NCBI RefSeq assembly: GCF_027497495.1
Contig: NZ_CP114205.1
Span: forward strand, 8,122,001 to 8,186,000
DNA: 64,000 bases
Source of the DNA: Streptomyces tubercidicus
GTDB taxonomy: Bacteria; Actinomycetota; Actinomycetes; Streptomycetales; Streptomycetaceae
Direction: 5' to 3'
Made by a program: the position numbers and the translations under genes. This document shows positions 34,124-42,349 of this stretch, in pieces (positions within the stretch are counted from its first letter, which is position 1; each line of letters opens with the position of its first letter). The notes beneath the pieces are model-generated. The model worked only from the letters and a program-made list of their open reading frames with translations, was not told the DNA's origin and did no database searches.

Positions 34124-34178
34124 GCCCTACGCGGGCCGCCACCGGGACCAACTGCCCTGTCTCATAAGGTCGGCACTC

Positions 34179-35576
34179 ATGAGCGACCCATACGTGTCCG
34201 GCATACGCGTCCTCAGTGGCTTATTGTTCCTCGGCATGGTCGGCGCTGCCTGGGTGACCGAGCCCGCCGCGGGCGGGGTGATCGTCGCCGTGGGACTGCT
34301 GGCAGCCGGTGCGGCACTGGCGACAGTGGCCCGCCTGCCACAGCGCCTCGCGGTCCGCCGGTGCACGGGCCTCGTCGCTGCCACGGCCTCTGTGACGGTG
34401 ACGGCCTGCTACCGGGGGCCGGTCTCCGATGTCACGGGCTGGTGGTGGGTCCTGGAGACGCTCGCGCTGCTCGCGCTCCTGGTGCCGACGGTGCGCCGGA
34501 CGAAGGGGAGGGGCAGAGCGATCGTGTTCGCCTCCGTGCAGGTGACCGCGATCGCGGTGCTGCCGATGCGGATCGGCCCGTATCTGGACCCGCCCGCGGA
34601 TCCGGCGGAGACCGGGGTGCTGTGCCTGATCTGCTCCCTGCTGGCGGCAGGTGCCGCCGCGTCCGGCTGCTATCTGCGCGGCCTGGACTCCACGAGGCGC
34701 CGGGCCCTCGCGGCGCAGCGTCGCGCGCAGCGCCTCGAAGTCGCACGCGACCTGCATGACTTCGCGTCACACGACGTCATGGGGGTGGTGGTCCTGGTGC
34801 AGGCGGCGCGGTTCCTGGCGCGGGAAGACCCTGCGCGAGCAGTGGAGTTGCTGCCGCGGATCGAAGAAGCGGGCATGCAGGCACTGGCCGCGATGGACCG
34901 TACGGTGTGGACACTCAACGGAGACGGAGACGGAGAAGGAGACGGCGGAAGCGGGGAGGGAGGCGGTGGCCGGGAGAGGGCCCTGGCGGCGGAGGCGGGT
35001 GAGCCGGGCGCCGTACCCGCCCCGCCCCCAGGGAGCCCTCCCGGTCCGGATCGCCCTGGCGGCCCCCGTCATCGGCGGCGCGATCTGTCCGAACTTCCGG
35101 AGCTGGTCGCACGGTTCACCCGCACCGGCACGGTCCTGGCCCGTCTCGACGTGACCGCCGGTGCGCTGGACGAGCTGCCCGGGGAGATCAGCGCCACCGG
35201 CTACCGGATCGTGGTGGAATCCCTCACCAACGTGCGCCGCCACGCACCCGCGGCCGCCGCCGTCGACATCGCGGCCCGACGGGTGCCGTACGGGGACGGC
35301 GTCGCGCTGCGTCTCACCGTCACCGACTCGGACGGCGCCGGGACCGCCGCCCGGACTTCACCGCTTCCGGAACGCGAGTGGAGCGGCGGAGGACTGGCCG
35401 GTCTCGCCGACCGGACCGAAGCCCTCGGCGGCTCATTGGCCGCAGGGCCGCACGGGACCGCCGGCTGGCAGGTAGCGGCCACCCTGCCGTTACCCTGCGG
35501 CGCGCTGTCGACGGCGGGTCGGCTCGGCCGGACGGACCTCGCGCGGCACACCGCACACGAGGAGGCCGTCACGTGA
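34179..35576 (+). CDS. Two-component sensor histidine kinase (NarL-system type)
   Basis: Membrane histidine kinase of 465 residues. ATG 34179 follows AAGG. Four to six hydrophobic spans fill residues 1-165. The HisKA_3 dimerisation helix reads LEVARDLHDFASHDVMGVVVLV with phospho-acceptor His193; the usual RxLHD.v.H motif is kept. A low-complexity Gly/Glu/Asp then Pro-rich insert (about 248-305) separates it from the ATPase domain, where ESLTNVRRHAPAAA is the N-box and WSGGGLAGLADRTEALGG the G-box. GTGA overlap with the response regulator. The signal is unknown; the arginine deiminase gene ends 55 bases upstream. Confidence 0.92.
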   Translation: MSDPYVSGIRVLSGLLFLGMVGAAWVTEPAAGGVIVAVGLLAAGAALATVARLPQRLAVRRCTGLVAATASVTVTACYRGPVSDVTGWWWVLETLALLALLVPTVRRTKGRGRAIVFASVQVTAIAVLPMRIGPYLDPPADPAETGVLCLICSLLAAGAAASGCYLRGLDSTRRRALAAQRRAQRLEVARDLHDFASHDVMGVVVLVQAARFLAREDPARAVELLPRIEEAGMQALAAMDRTVWTLNGDGDGEGDGGSGEGGGGRERALAAEAGEPGAVPAPPPGSPPGPDRPGGPRHRRRDLSELPELVARFTRTGTVLARLDVTAGALDELPGEISATGYRIVVESLTNVRRHAPAAAAVDIAARRVPYGDGVALRLTVTDSDGAGTAARTSPLPEREWSGGGLAGLADRTEALGGSLAAGPHGTAGWQVAATLPLPCGALSTAGRLGRTDLARHTAHEEAVT

Positions 35577-36247
35577 CCGCTCCCGGCACCATCCGTATCC
35601 TGCTGGCGGATGATCAGGCGAGCATCCGCAGCGGCTTCCGCCTCGTCCTGGACGCCCAACCCGACATGACCGTGATCGCCGAGGCGGCCGACGGTGTCGC
35701 CGCGCTCGACGCCGCCCGTCGTCTGCGTCCCCACGTGGTGCTCGCGGACATCCGGATGCCGCACCTCGACGGCCTGGAACTGACCCGGCGGCTGGCCGGG
35801 CCCGACGCGGATCCGCAGGTCCGGGTCATCGTGGTCACCACCTTCGACCTCGACGCCTACGTGCATACCGCACTCCGTGACGGAGCCTCGGGCTTCCTGC
35901 TGAAACGCTCCGGACCGACGTTGCTGGTCGAGGCCGTGCGCGCGGCGATGTCCGGCGACGCGCTCATCAGCCCGCAGATCACCGCGCGCATGCTGCACCG
36001 CCTCGCCCCGCCGGCCGCCCGGACGGGGCGCCCGCCCGCTGAGGCGCTGACCCCGCGTGAGGAGGAGGTCGCGGTGCTGGTCGCCGGGGGGCTGTCGAAT
36101 ACGGAGATAGGCCAGGAACTGTTCATCTCCCTCGCCACCGTCAAGTCCCACCTGGCCAACCTCCAGCGCAAGCTGGAGGTCCGCAACCGGGTGGGCATCG
36201 CCGCCTGGGCATGGCAGTCCGGCCTGGCCACGACGGACCAGGTCTAG
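35573..36247 (+). CDS. NarL/FixJ-family response regulator
   Basis: DNA-binding response regulator of 224 residues. GTG 35573 overlaps the kinase stop (GTGA) with GGAGG upstream. The receiver has the acidic pair Asp13-Asp14, phospho-Asp59 in VVLADIRMPHLDG, Thr in VVTTFD and Lys in GFLLKRS. The C-terminal LuxR helix-turn-helix is LTPREEEVAVLVAGGLSNTEIGQELFISLATVKSHLANLQRKL. It is certainly the partner of the upstream kinase. Target promoters may include the neighbouring binding-protein gene, but that is a guess. Confidence 0.95.
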   Translation: MTAPGTIRILLADDQASIRSGFRLVLDAQPDMTVIAEAADGVAALDAARRLRPHVVLADIRMPHLDGLELTRRLAGPDADPQVRVIVVTTFDLDAYVHTALRDGASGFLLKRSGPTLLVEAVRAAMSGDALISPQITARMLHRLAPPAARTGRPPAEALTPREEEVAVLVAGGLSNTEIGQELFISLATVKSHLANLQRKLEVRNRVGIAAWAWQSGLATTDQV

Positions 36248-36571
36248 GGCTGTCCGTAGTCCTCGCGGTCGATCGCCCGCCGTAGCTCCATGGCGATCAC
36301 CTCGTGGCGTGGTGCCGCCATGCTCTCTCGCGCAGAGTGGTGCGCTGCGTGCGCAGCGCGACCGGCGTGGATGATGCACCGTGATACATCCTTGTGTGCC
36401 ACAGATGTGCAGGAATGGCAGCCAAGAGTTTTGAAGATGTTACGGACCAGACATCTACAGCGTGCCTACTATGGCCAACTTGTTCAGACGAGTTGTTCGC
36501 ACAAGTTTTCACCCCCCACGCGAATTCCCGTGTGTCCGCTGTGCCCCCTTGTGTACCCCTCTGGAGAGACC
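36248..36571. other. Upstream region of the binding-protein gene
   Basis: About 320 bases, less GC-rich than the surroundings between 36380 and 36520, which suits a promoter. A tiny minus-strand frame (36244-36321) reads like the start of a GntR regulator (HEVIAMELRRAIDREDY) but stops at once; it may be a stub. An inverted repeat at 36477-36507 is listed separately. No complete gene. Confidence 0.35.
36477..36507. promoter_or_regulatory. Inverted repeat upstream of the binding-protein gene
   Basis: AACTTGT (36477-36483) and its complement ACAAGTT (36501-36507), 17 bases apart, in the AT-richer leader 65 bases before the GTG start. Possibly an operator; the regulator is unknown. Confidence 0.35.
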
Positions 36572-37717
36572 GTGACCGAGATCCTGCCGAGAGCCGCCGC
36601 CATTACCAGCGGCCTCGTCGCCGCCACATTCGTCCTCAGCGCCTGTAGCGCGGACGCGTCGACGAACGCCGACGGAGAGAGCGCGGCCACCGCCATCACG
36701 GCCGAGGACTTCGGGGGCATGGACGCGCTCGTCAAAGCAGCCAAAGCCGAAGGCACGCTGAACGCCATCGCGCTGCCCCGCGACTGGGCCAATTACGGCG
36801 CACTGATCGACGGCTTCGAGAAGAAGTACGGCATCAAGGTCAAGGTGGAGAACCCGGACGGCGCCAGCCAGGACGAGATCAACGCCGTCACCTCCCGCAA
36901 GGGCCAGGACGGGGCGCCCGACGTCCTCGACCTCGGCAGCTCCTTCGCGTACAGCGCCGCCCAGAAGGGTCTGCTCGCGCAGTACATGGTCACCGATTTC
37001 ATTGATATCCCGGACGGCCAGAAGGACGGGATGAGCCGCTGGTACAACGGCTACGGCGGCTATATCTCCATCGGCTGCGATGCCGATCGCGTGAAGAACT
37101 GTCCGACCACCTTCAAGGAGCTGCTCAAGCCGGAGTACAAGGGGCTCGTCGCGCTCAACGGCGATCCCACCAAGTCGGCTTCGGCCTTCGGCAGTGTGTA
37201 CGCGGCAGCCCTCGCCAGCGGCGGCTCCTTCGACTACATCCAGCCCGGCATCGACTTCTTCGCCAAGCTCAAAAGGAGGGGCAACTACACGCCCGTCCAG
37301 GCCACCGCGGCCACCATCATGAAGGGCAAGACGCCGATCGTCCTCGACTGGGACTACCTCAACGCCAGGTACACCGATCAGTTCAAGAGGAAGGGACTCG
37401 ACTGGCAGGTCACGGTCCCAGAGGACGGCAAGTTCTCGCAGTACTACTCACAGGCCATCAACGAGAAGGCCCCGCACCCGGCGGCCGCCCGACTGTGGCA
37501 GGAGTACCTCTACAGCGCCGAGGGCCAGAACCTCTGGCTCAAGGGCTACGCCCGCCCCGCCCTGATGGCCGCGATGGAGAAGGACGGCACGCTCGACAAG
37601 GCCGCGGCCGCCAAGCTGCCGAAGGTCTCCGGCACGCCGAGCTTCCCCACCGAGGCGCAGCTGGGCCATGCCAAGGATGACATCGCCCAGGGCTGGGGCA
37701 AGCTCGCCTCCCGATAA
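36572..37717 (+). CDS. ABC transporter substrate-binding lipoprotein (iron/polyamine/thiamine class), orphan
   Basis: Extracellular solute-binding protein of 381 residues. GTG 36572 follows GGAGAG. The N-terminus is a lipoprotein signal (SGLVAATFVLSACSAD, LSAC lipobox). The mature part matches the periplasmic family 1/6 group (PotD/FutA-like): ALVKAAKAEGTLNAIALPRDWANYGALIDGFEKKYGIKVKVENPDGASQ, APDVLDLGSSFAYSAAQKGLLAQY, and the late PAAARLWQEYLYSAEGQNLWLKGYARP. Genes of this class normally head an operon with two permeases and an ATPase; here none follows on either strand. It may share another transporter or be a remnant of a deleted system. Confidence 0.9.
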   Translation: MTEILPRAAAITSGLVAATFVLSACSADASTNADGESAATAITAEDFGGMDALVKAAKAEGTLNAIALPRDWANYGALIDGFEKKYGIKVKVENPDGASQDEINAVTSRKGQDGAPDVLDLGSSFAYSAAQKGLLAQYMVTDFIDIPDGQKDGMSRWYNGYGGYISIGCDADRVKNCPTTFKELLKPEYKGLVALNGDPTKSASAFGSVYAAALASGGSFDYIQPGIDFFAKLKRRGNYTPVQATAATIMKGKTPIVLDWDYLNARYTDQFKRKGLDWQVTVPEDGKFSQYYSQAINEKAPHPAAARLWQEYLYSAEGQNLWLKGYARPALMAAMEKDGTLDKAAAAKLPKVSGTPSFPTEAQLGHAKDDIAQGWGKLASR

Positions 37718-37895
37718 CCGCGACTCGCACCAGGGCCGACGCGGCGCCCGCCGTTTCTTCGGAGCGGCGCCGCCGCGCGGCCGCCTGGTACCCGCCCGAG
37801 GGTCCCCGCGTGACCGACGACGGCCACCCCGCTCGTCGACGGTGCTTGCGACACCTCCCCGGGCAGGGGGCTGTGGCTGAGGGCGGACGGATCTC
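37718..37895 (+). pseudogene. Possible stub of a deleted ABC permease
   Basis: After the binding-protein stop, one plus frame from about 37726 reads TRTRADAAPAVSSERRRRAAAW, the kind of Arg/Ala-rich N-terminus ending in Trp that precedes the first span of this transporter class. It then changes to unrelated text (YPPEGPRVTDDGHP). This would fit a deletion that removed the permease bodies and the ATPase. Weak evidence, based on amino-acid style only. Confidence 0.25.
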
Positions 37896-38309
37896 TCAGG
37901 TCCCGTTCCGCTCAGGTGGCCGGATATACGTCAGGGTGTGGTGGGAGACGAGTTTTCCGGCGGTGTCGGTCGTGTCAGCGGTGCCGTAGACGATCAGGCG
38001 GCCGGACCGGACGATCGTCGACTCGCAGACCAGATCGGTGCGCGCCGGGCCGAGGAAACTCGTTGTCATCTGCTGGGTGACGGACGGATCGTCTTCGCCG
38101 AACAGCGACATGATGGCGATCCAGCAGGTCACGTCGGCAAGCGTCATCGCGCACCCGCCCTGGAGGACGCCGCCGGGGCGGAAGAGTTCCGGACGCTGGG
38201 GTAACGAAACCTTTGCCTGGCCCTTCCCGACAGCTTCCACCTTGAATCCCCACCAGGGTCCGAAGGGGCTGTTATCGAGGACGGCTTGAGCGGCGTCGAT
38301 ATCCATCAT
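37896..38309 (-). CDS. PaaI/YbgC-like hot-dog thioesterase family protein
   Basis: Hot-dog-fold protein of 137 residues, typical of acyl-CoA thioesterases of the PaaI group. PFGPWWGFKVEAVGKGQAKVSLPQRPELFRPGGVLQGGCAMTLADVTCWIAIM contains the usual hairpin and central hot-dog helix, with (H)GG replaced by QGG and Asp in ALAD-like TLADVTC as probable catalytic acid; DLVCESTIVRSGRLIVYGTADTTD gives the sheet. Start ATG 38309 has no clear ribosome site. Substrate unknown. Confidence 0.85.
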   Translation of the reverse strand: MMDIDAAQAVLDNSPFGPWWGFKVEAVGKGQAKVSLPQRPELFRPGGVLQGGCAMTLADVTCWIAIMSLFGEDDPSVTQQMTTSFLGPARTDLVCESTIVRSGRLIVYGTADTTDTAGKLVSHHTLTYIRPPERNGT

Positions 38310-38501
38310 CGACCGAACATAGCAACGTTACGTATGCCGATTGCGCAGATCCAGCGGAGCGGTGATCACGACCATTCAGGCCCAACGCCTGTGCCACACA
38401 CGGCACTTCATGGTCAACTCGCCGATCAACTCTCTCGACATGATCCACGTATGCTCGCGGTGCGGGGAACCGGAAGCTGACCACTTCGGAGGCGAACGAC
38501 C

Positions 38502-39317
38502 ATGTCGGAACAGCGTGTTGTCCTGGTGACGGGCGGGGGAACGGGGATCGGGGCGGCCACTGCCCGGCTGCTGCGCGCGGCCGGGCACCAGGTCGTGATC
38601 TCCGGGCGGAGGCCCGAGCCACTGCGCCGGGTGGCCGAGGAGACCGGGGCGCTGGCGCACCCTTCCGACGCCGCCGATCCTGAGGCCGTGCGCGCGCTCG
38701 TGGAGGCGACGGTGACGGCGTACGGGAGGCTCGACGGTGTGGTGCTCAACGCCGGAATCGGGCGGGGCGGCGCGGTGGGTGACACCGAGGTCGAGGACTG
38801 GGAAGAGGTGATACGGACCAACCTCACCGGCCCGTTCCTGCTGCTGCGTGCCGCGCTGCCGCATCTGCTGGCGGCCCGCGGTGCGGTGGTCGCGGTCGCC
38901 TCGGTCGCCGCGCTCCGCAACAGCGTCGGCAACGCCGCCTATGCGACGTCCAAGGCGGGTTTGCTCCACCTGTGCCGCTCCCTCGCCGTCGACTACGGGC
39001 CGCAAGGGCTGCGGGCCAACGCGGTGTGCCCGGGGTGGGTGCGTACGGAGATGGCAGACCAGCGGATGGCGCGGTTCGCGGCGGAGGCAGGGCTGGCGGG
39101 CGGTGCCGAGGCGGCGTACGAGGAGGCGAACCGGCTGACTCCCGCCCGCCGGCCGGGCGATCCCGAGGAGGTCGCCGAGGCGATCAACTGGCTGCTGTCG
39201 CCCGCCGCGTCCTACGTCAACGGGGCAGACCTCACCGTCGACGGCGGAGTGACCACAGTCGGCGTCGGCGGCGCCGCCTTCGACCACCGCATCGAGGCGC
39301 GCACCCCACGCCTCTAG
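38502..39317 (+). CDS. Short-chain dehydrogenase/reductase (SDR)
   Basis: SDR of 271 residues. ATG 38502 is preceded by GGAGG. TGGGTGIG binds the nucleotide, LNAGIG is the Asn block, VAVASVAALRNSVGNAAYATSKAGLLHLCRSLAVDYGPQGLRANAVCPGWVRTEM contains the Ser, Tyr and Lys of the active site, and YVNGADLTVDGGVTTV is the usual C-terminus. It resembles FabG-like ketoreductases. It is divergent from the hot-dog gene across 190 bases. Confidence 0.93.
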   Translation: MSEQRVVLVTGGGTGIGAATARLLRAAGHQVVISGRRPEPLRRVAEETGALAHPSDAADPEAVRALVEATVTAYGRLDGVVLNAGIGRGGAVGDTEVEDWEEVIRTNLTGPFLLLRAALPHLLAARGAVVAVASVAALRNSVGNAAYATSKAGLLHLCRSLAVDYGPQGLRANAVCPGWVRTEMADQRMARFAAEAGLAGGAEAAYEEANRLTPARRPGDPEEVAEAINWLLSPAASYVNGADLTVDGGVTTVGVGGAAFDHRIEARTPRL

Positions 39318-39581
39318 CGGACTACCGGACCGGCCCTGGCTGGGCGCTGCCCCGCGAATCGTGTGGGTGAGTGGGTGCTGACTGCCCGACCAGCTCCATA
39401 CCCACCCAAGGATGACGGGGTCCGCCGCGTTCTGATGTCCCCCCTGCTCCAGGCGTTGTTGGTGGTCCGCCGCACCGCGCCGCACCCCACGATCAGGCCA
39501 ACCGGCGGCGGCAGGCCGACAACACGCAGGACAGTCGTGTGCCACTGGAGCAGGGCGCGGCATCTCGGCGTGCCTTCGAAT

Positions 39582-41234
39582 TCAGGGCAGGGCACGCCGC
39601 GGAACCCCGTCTGCTAGCGGCAGGCTGCCGGTTCGGTCGTCTGCGACGAGGTGTGCCAGCAAGATGCCCGTCGCACGTACGCTGAGAGACCGCGCAGCAG
39701 CGATCAAACGCGGGTGCTGATGTGCCGGCAGGGACAAGGCGATGCTGGATGCCTGGCCGGGCAGCCCAAGCGAGTAGGCGACGCAGACCTCCGTCCTGGA
39801 GTACTCCAGCAGGTCGAACTGCGCGGCATGCGGGCCGTGTCCGTCAAGCACCTCCACAAGGCGGCGCGGGTTGGTGATGGTCCGATCAGTGAGCTGGACC
39901 GATGGATAACGGGTCAGGTGCTCCATGCGCGACTCGAAGTCGAGCTGCGCCAGGAGACTCTTCCCCACGGCGCTCGCGTGCCCGGTGTCGCTGAACGGCG
40001 CCCATTCCTTCGCCGGGGGAGCGGTGCGGCTGTGGGCGGCCTCGTGGATGCGGATCTCACCGTCGCTGTAGCTGCTGAGATACACGGCCGCATCCAGCTC
40101 GTCACGCAGCTCAGCGAGCGTCCTCTGCAGCAGCCCGGGGTCCTTGCCCATGGTCAGCAGCATGACGGGGCCGGGACGATGAGCCCCTCCGACGGTGTCG
40201 ACCAGACGCTGTTCACGAAGCCAGTCCAGCAACTTGATCGTCATGTTCATCGACAACCCCCCGCGCTGGGCCAACGTCCGGGTGTCGATCCCCTCCGAGC
40301 TGTTGATGAGGTGGATCAGATCGCGGGCTCGCTGTGCCGTCTGCCACCGGTCTGGCGAGGGTGTGGGAGCCGGGCGGCTGCGCGCCATGTCGTTGAGGAC
40401 CGCCGGTCGCAGCGCGTTCGCCGACCACCACGGCTCCCCACCGGTGGTCCCCCCACGCCACGCGGCGGAGATCGCAGCAGGATGACCGCCTACGTGAAGG
40501 TCGGGGACCTGAAGGGCAGGCGCCCCGCTCCCCGGGTGAGCCGTCGCGGAGCAGGCAGCGGCGTCCGTCGCGGCCACCGCGGCCCCGCCCCGGTCGGGTA
40601 GGAAGCGCTTCGGCAGCCGCGGAGCAGGGACCAGAAACAGCCCAGGCTGCTCAGCCCGCGCCCTGGTGAGTTGCGACCTGCGGCCGGCTTCCCCTTCCGC
40701 CTCCGGCGAAGCGTCGTCAGACAGCAGCATCTCCTCGCGGATGCCGAGCCGCTCGCGGGCCTCGTCGAAGAACTCGACATCCTCGACCGTGGGCTCGGTC
40801 GGCTGGGGCTCGGGGCGGCGATGCGCGAGCGCCCTCAGCAACCGAGCCGCGTCGCCGTGCCCGAGGCGCGCGGCCTCGGCGATCAGGAACGTGGCCTCGC
40901 CTGTCCAGTCCTCGCCGGCGCGCAGAGCCACCACAGCGAGCCGGAACAACGCTCCCGGATGCCCGCAGGAGGCCGCCTCTCCCAGCCAGTTCGCGGCGTC
41001 CTGCAGTTCCTGACGGTCCAGCGCGCGCGACCCGATCCGGTAGAGCGAGTTCGCCCTCTTCCGAGCCGCAGCATCCCGCTGCACGGTGTTGGCCAGCTGA
41101 CCGAAGTCCCCATCGGGGCGGTACCAGAAGTCAGGCGGCCCGACCAGCATCCCCATGAGCTGCACCAGCCCCGCCGGCAGCACCCGCTCCTCGCGGCTGC
41201 CACTGCCCTCGTCGAAGCGGCCCACACCCGTCAC
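39582..41234 (-). CDS. Sel1/TPR-like domain fused to an IclR-type regulator, coupled to a sigma factor
   Basis: Protein of 550 residues and third gene of a coupled operon; GTG 41234 overlaps the sigma stop as GTGA, with AGAAGG upstream. Residues ~45-135 are helical repeats of Sel1/TPR style (LYRIGSRALDRQELQDAANWLGEAASCGHPGALFRLAVVALRAGEDW). A Pro/Ala-rich linker follows, then an IclR-like half from ~310: winged helix (ARDLIHLINSSEGIDTRTLAQRGGLSMNMTIKLLDWLREQRLVD) and effector domain (DAAVYLSSYSDGEIRI, GHASAVGKSLLAQLDFESRMEHL, ending RATGILLAHLVA). This is an unusual domain union. It may sense a ligand and control or cooperate with the adjacent sigma factor. Confidence 0.8.
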   Translation of the reverse strand: MTGVGRFDEGSGSREERVLPAGLVQLMGMLVGPPDFWYRPDGDFGQLANTVQRDAAARKRANSLYRIGSRALDRQELQDAANWLGEAASCGHPGALFRLAVVALRAGEDWTGEATFLIAEAARLGHGDAARLLRALAHRRPEPQPTEPTVEDVEFFDEARERLGIREEMLLSDDASPEAEGEAGRRSQLTRARAEQPGLFLVPAPRLPKRFLPDRGGAAVAATDAAACSATAHPGSGAPALQVPDLHVGGHPAAISAAWRGGTTGGEPWWSANALRPAVLNDMARSRPAPTPSPDRWQTAQRARDLIHLINSSEGIDTRTLAQRGGLSMNMTIKLLDWLREQRLVDTVGGAHRPGPVMLLTMGKDPGLLQRTLAELRDELDAAVYLSSYSDGEIRIHEAAHSRTAPPAKEWAPFSDTGHASAVGKSLLAQLDFESRMEHLTRYPSVQLTDRTITNPRRLVEVLDGHGPHAAQFDLLEYSRTEVCVAYSLGLPGQASSIALSLPAHQHPRLIAAARSLSVRATGILLAHLVADDRTGSLPLADGVPRRALP

Positions 41235-41824
41235 CTGTCCTTCTTCCATGTCTTGTTCCGGTGCTGGTCTCGGATGAACTCCCCAAGTGCCCGCCGCAGT
41301 TCGACCACCGCCTTGTGTCGCTCCCGGTGGACCCGATCCGCGGGTATGCCGAGCGCCGCTGCGATCTCGATGTCCTTGAGCCCCTGGCTCTGCCAGTACA
41401 CGACCCGCTTCCGCGTGCTCAGCGACATCGCCTCGATCGCCGGCCAGACCAGGTCCTCCAGCGCGTCGTCGCCGGGCTCCTCGTCGGCCGCCAGCTCCGA
41501 CACGCTCTCCAGAACCTCGTCGGCCAGCTCCAGATGACGCCTCGCGCGCATCTGGGAACACGCGAGGTTTTTCGCGGCTGTTGTCAGATACGCCACGATA
41601 TTGACGTCTTCGTCCAGTTCACCGGACTGGATCCGCCGTGCGACGTTGAGGAAGGCCTCCTGCGCGATGTCCTGGCACGCCTCCAACGACAGCCTCTTCT
41701 CCGAGCGCCGACGCAGGAACAGCGGCATCTTCGTCATGTGCGTGGCGTAGTAGTCCTCCAACTTCTTACCTACGCCGCTGACCACCGCGTCGACCCGGTC
41801 GGTATGAGCCTCACCTCCTACCAC
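41231..41824 (-). CDS. Sigma-70-family (ECF-like) RNA polymerase sigma factor
   Basis: Sigma factor of 197 residues from GTG 41824, chosen because AAGGAG is 8 bases upstream; this start lies inside the last codons of the upstream gene. Region 2 reads YYATHMTKMPLFLRRRSEKRLSLEACQDIAQEAFLNVARRI then IVAYLTTAAKNLACSQMRARRH; region 4 reads DALEDLVWPAIEAMSLSTRKRVVYWQSQGLKDIEIAAALGIPADRVHRERHKAVVELRRAL. The length is slightly above a minimal ECF. The coupled genes are a small membrane protein and a Sel1-IclR fusion; no standard anti-sigma (ZAS) motif is seen in either, so control may be of a new type. Confidence 0.88.
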   Translation of the reverse strand: MVGGEAHTDRVDAVVSGVGKKLEDYYATHMTKMPLFLRRRSEKRLSLEACQDIAQEAFLNVARRIQSGELDEDVNIVAYLTTAAKNLACSQMRARRHLELADEVLESVSELAADEEPGDDALEDLVWPAIEAMSLSTRKRVVYWQSQGLKDIEIAAALGIPADRVHRERHKAVVELRRALGEFIRDQHRNKTWKKDR

Positions 41825-42087
41825 TGAGCCCGCTCCTTGGAGGACGGACCGCCGGCGGCGGAACCTGCATGAACGATGAGCTCCACACGGTCTGCACCGG
41901 CGACTTCCACCACCACTGTCCGACCGTCGGGTGAGTACTCGCAGGACTGAACGGGGGGCCTGCGCCGCGCGTGGATCCGCTTCGCCCAGCGACGCTCCAG
42001 ACCGGCAGGGGCCAGTGCGGCCACTACGGGTACCACTGCGCTCACCACGGCCGAGACGAGCCCGGCCCACTCGAAGGACGCCGTCAT
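41818..42087 (-). CDS. Small single-span membrane protein, first gene of the sigma operon
   Basis: Protein of 89 residues, not recognised. ATG 42087. Residues ~9-28 are a hydrophobic segment (AGLVSAVVSAVVPVVAALAPAGL), followed by a basic stretch ERRWAKRIHARRRP and a short beta-like domain SCEYSPDGRTVVVEVAGADRVELIVHAG. The basic side suggests that the C-terminus is cytoplasmic. It overlaps the sigma gene by 7 bases, and the sigma gene overlaps the Sel1-IclR gene, so all three are made together. A membrane anchor or signal input for the sigma factor is a reasonable guess. Confidence 0.7.
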   Translation of the reverse strand: MTASFEWAGLVSAVVSAVVPVVAALAPAGLERRWAKRIHARRRPPVQSCEYSPDGRTVVVEVAGADRVELIVHAGSAAGGPSSKERAQW

Positions 42088-42211
42088 CTTGAGTCGATCT
42101 CCATATGCTTCAACAGGACGCGCGTGCGTCCTCGCCCCCTTGACGCTCCAAAAGCCCCAGTTCTCCCCCGGAGATCACAAATGATCAGTACTGACCGGCA
42201 GCTTTGAAGAG

Positions 42212-42349
42212 GTGAACGTTGCTGAGCGGCGGTACCGATTTACGGAGGCTGGCCAGGACAACCTCGGCACCTTTGCCGTGGTCGCCGCAGCGGCAGCGGC
42301 CGCGACCTGGTTGGGCATCAACCGCCGGAACACCCGCATGACGCACTGA
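42212..42349 (+). CDS. Small Ala-rich protein (45 residues), duplicated at 50.8 kb
   Basis: Short reading frame from GTG 42212 with GAAGAG upstream: it starts VNVAERRYRFTEAGQ and ends in a hydrophobic helix, GTFAVVAAAAAAATWLGINR, then RNTRMTH. The C-terminal 30 residues and about 20 bases after the stop match the end of the frame at 50597-50845 (NIGTLSVVTTAATAATWFGISRRN). Shared protein and flanking DNA indicate a duplicated segment. The function is unknown; the Ala-rich helix could be a membrane or amphipathic segment. Confidence 0.45.
   Translation: MNVAERRYRFTEAGQDNLGTFAVVAAAAAAATWLGINRRNTRMTH

Noticed and set aside
39582-41561. Reading the Sel1-IclR gene from the far upstream start to give 659 residues
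   Set aside because: The extra N-terminal part is the wrong-frame shadow of the sigma gene; the GTGA overlap at 41234 with AGAAGG gives a natural start.
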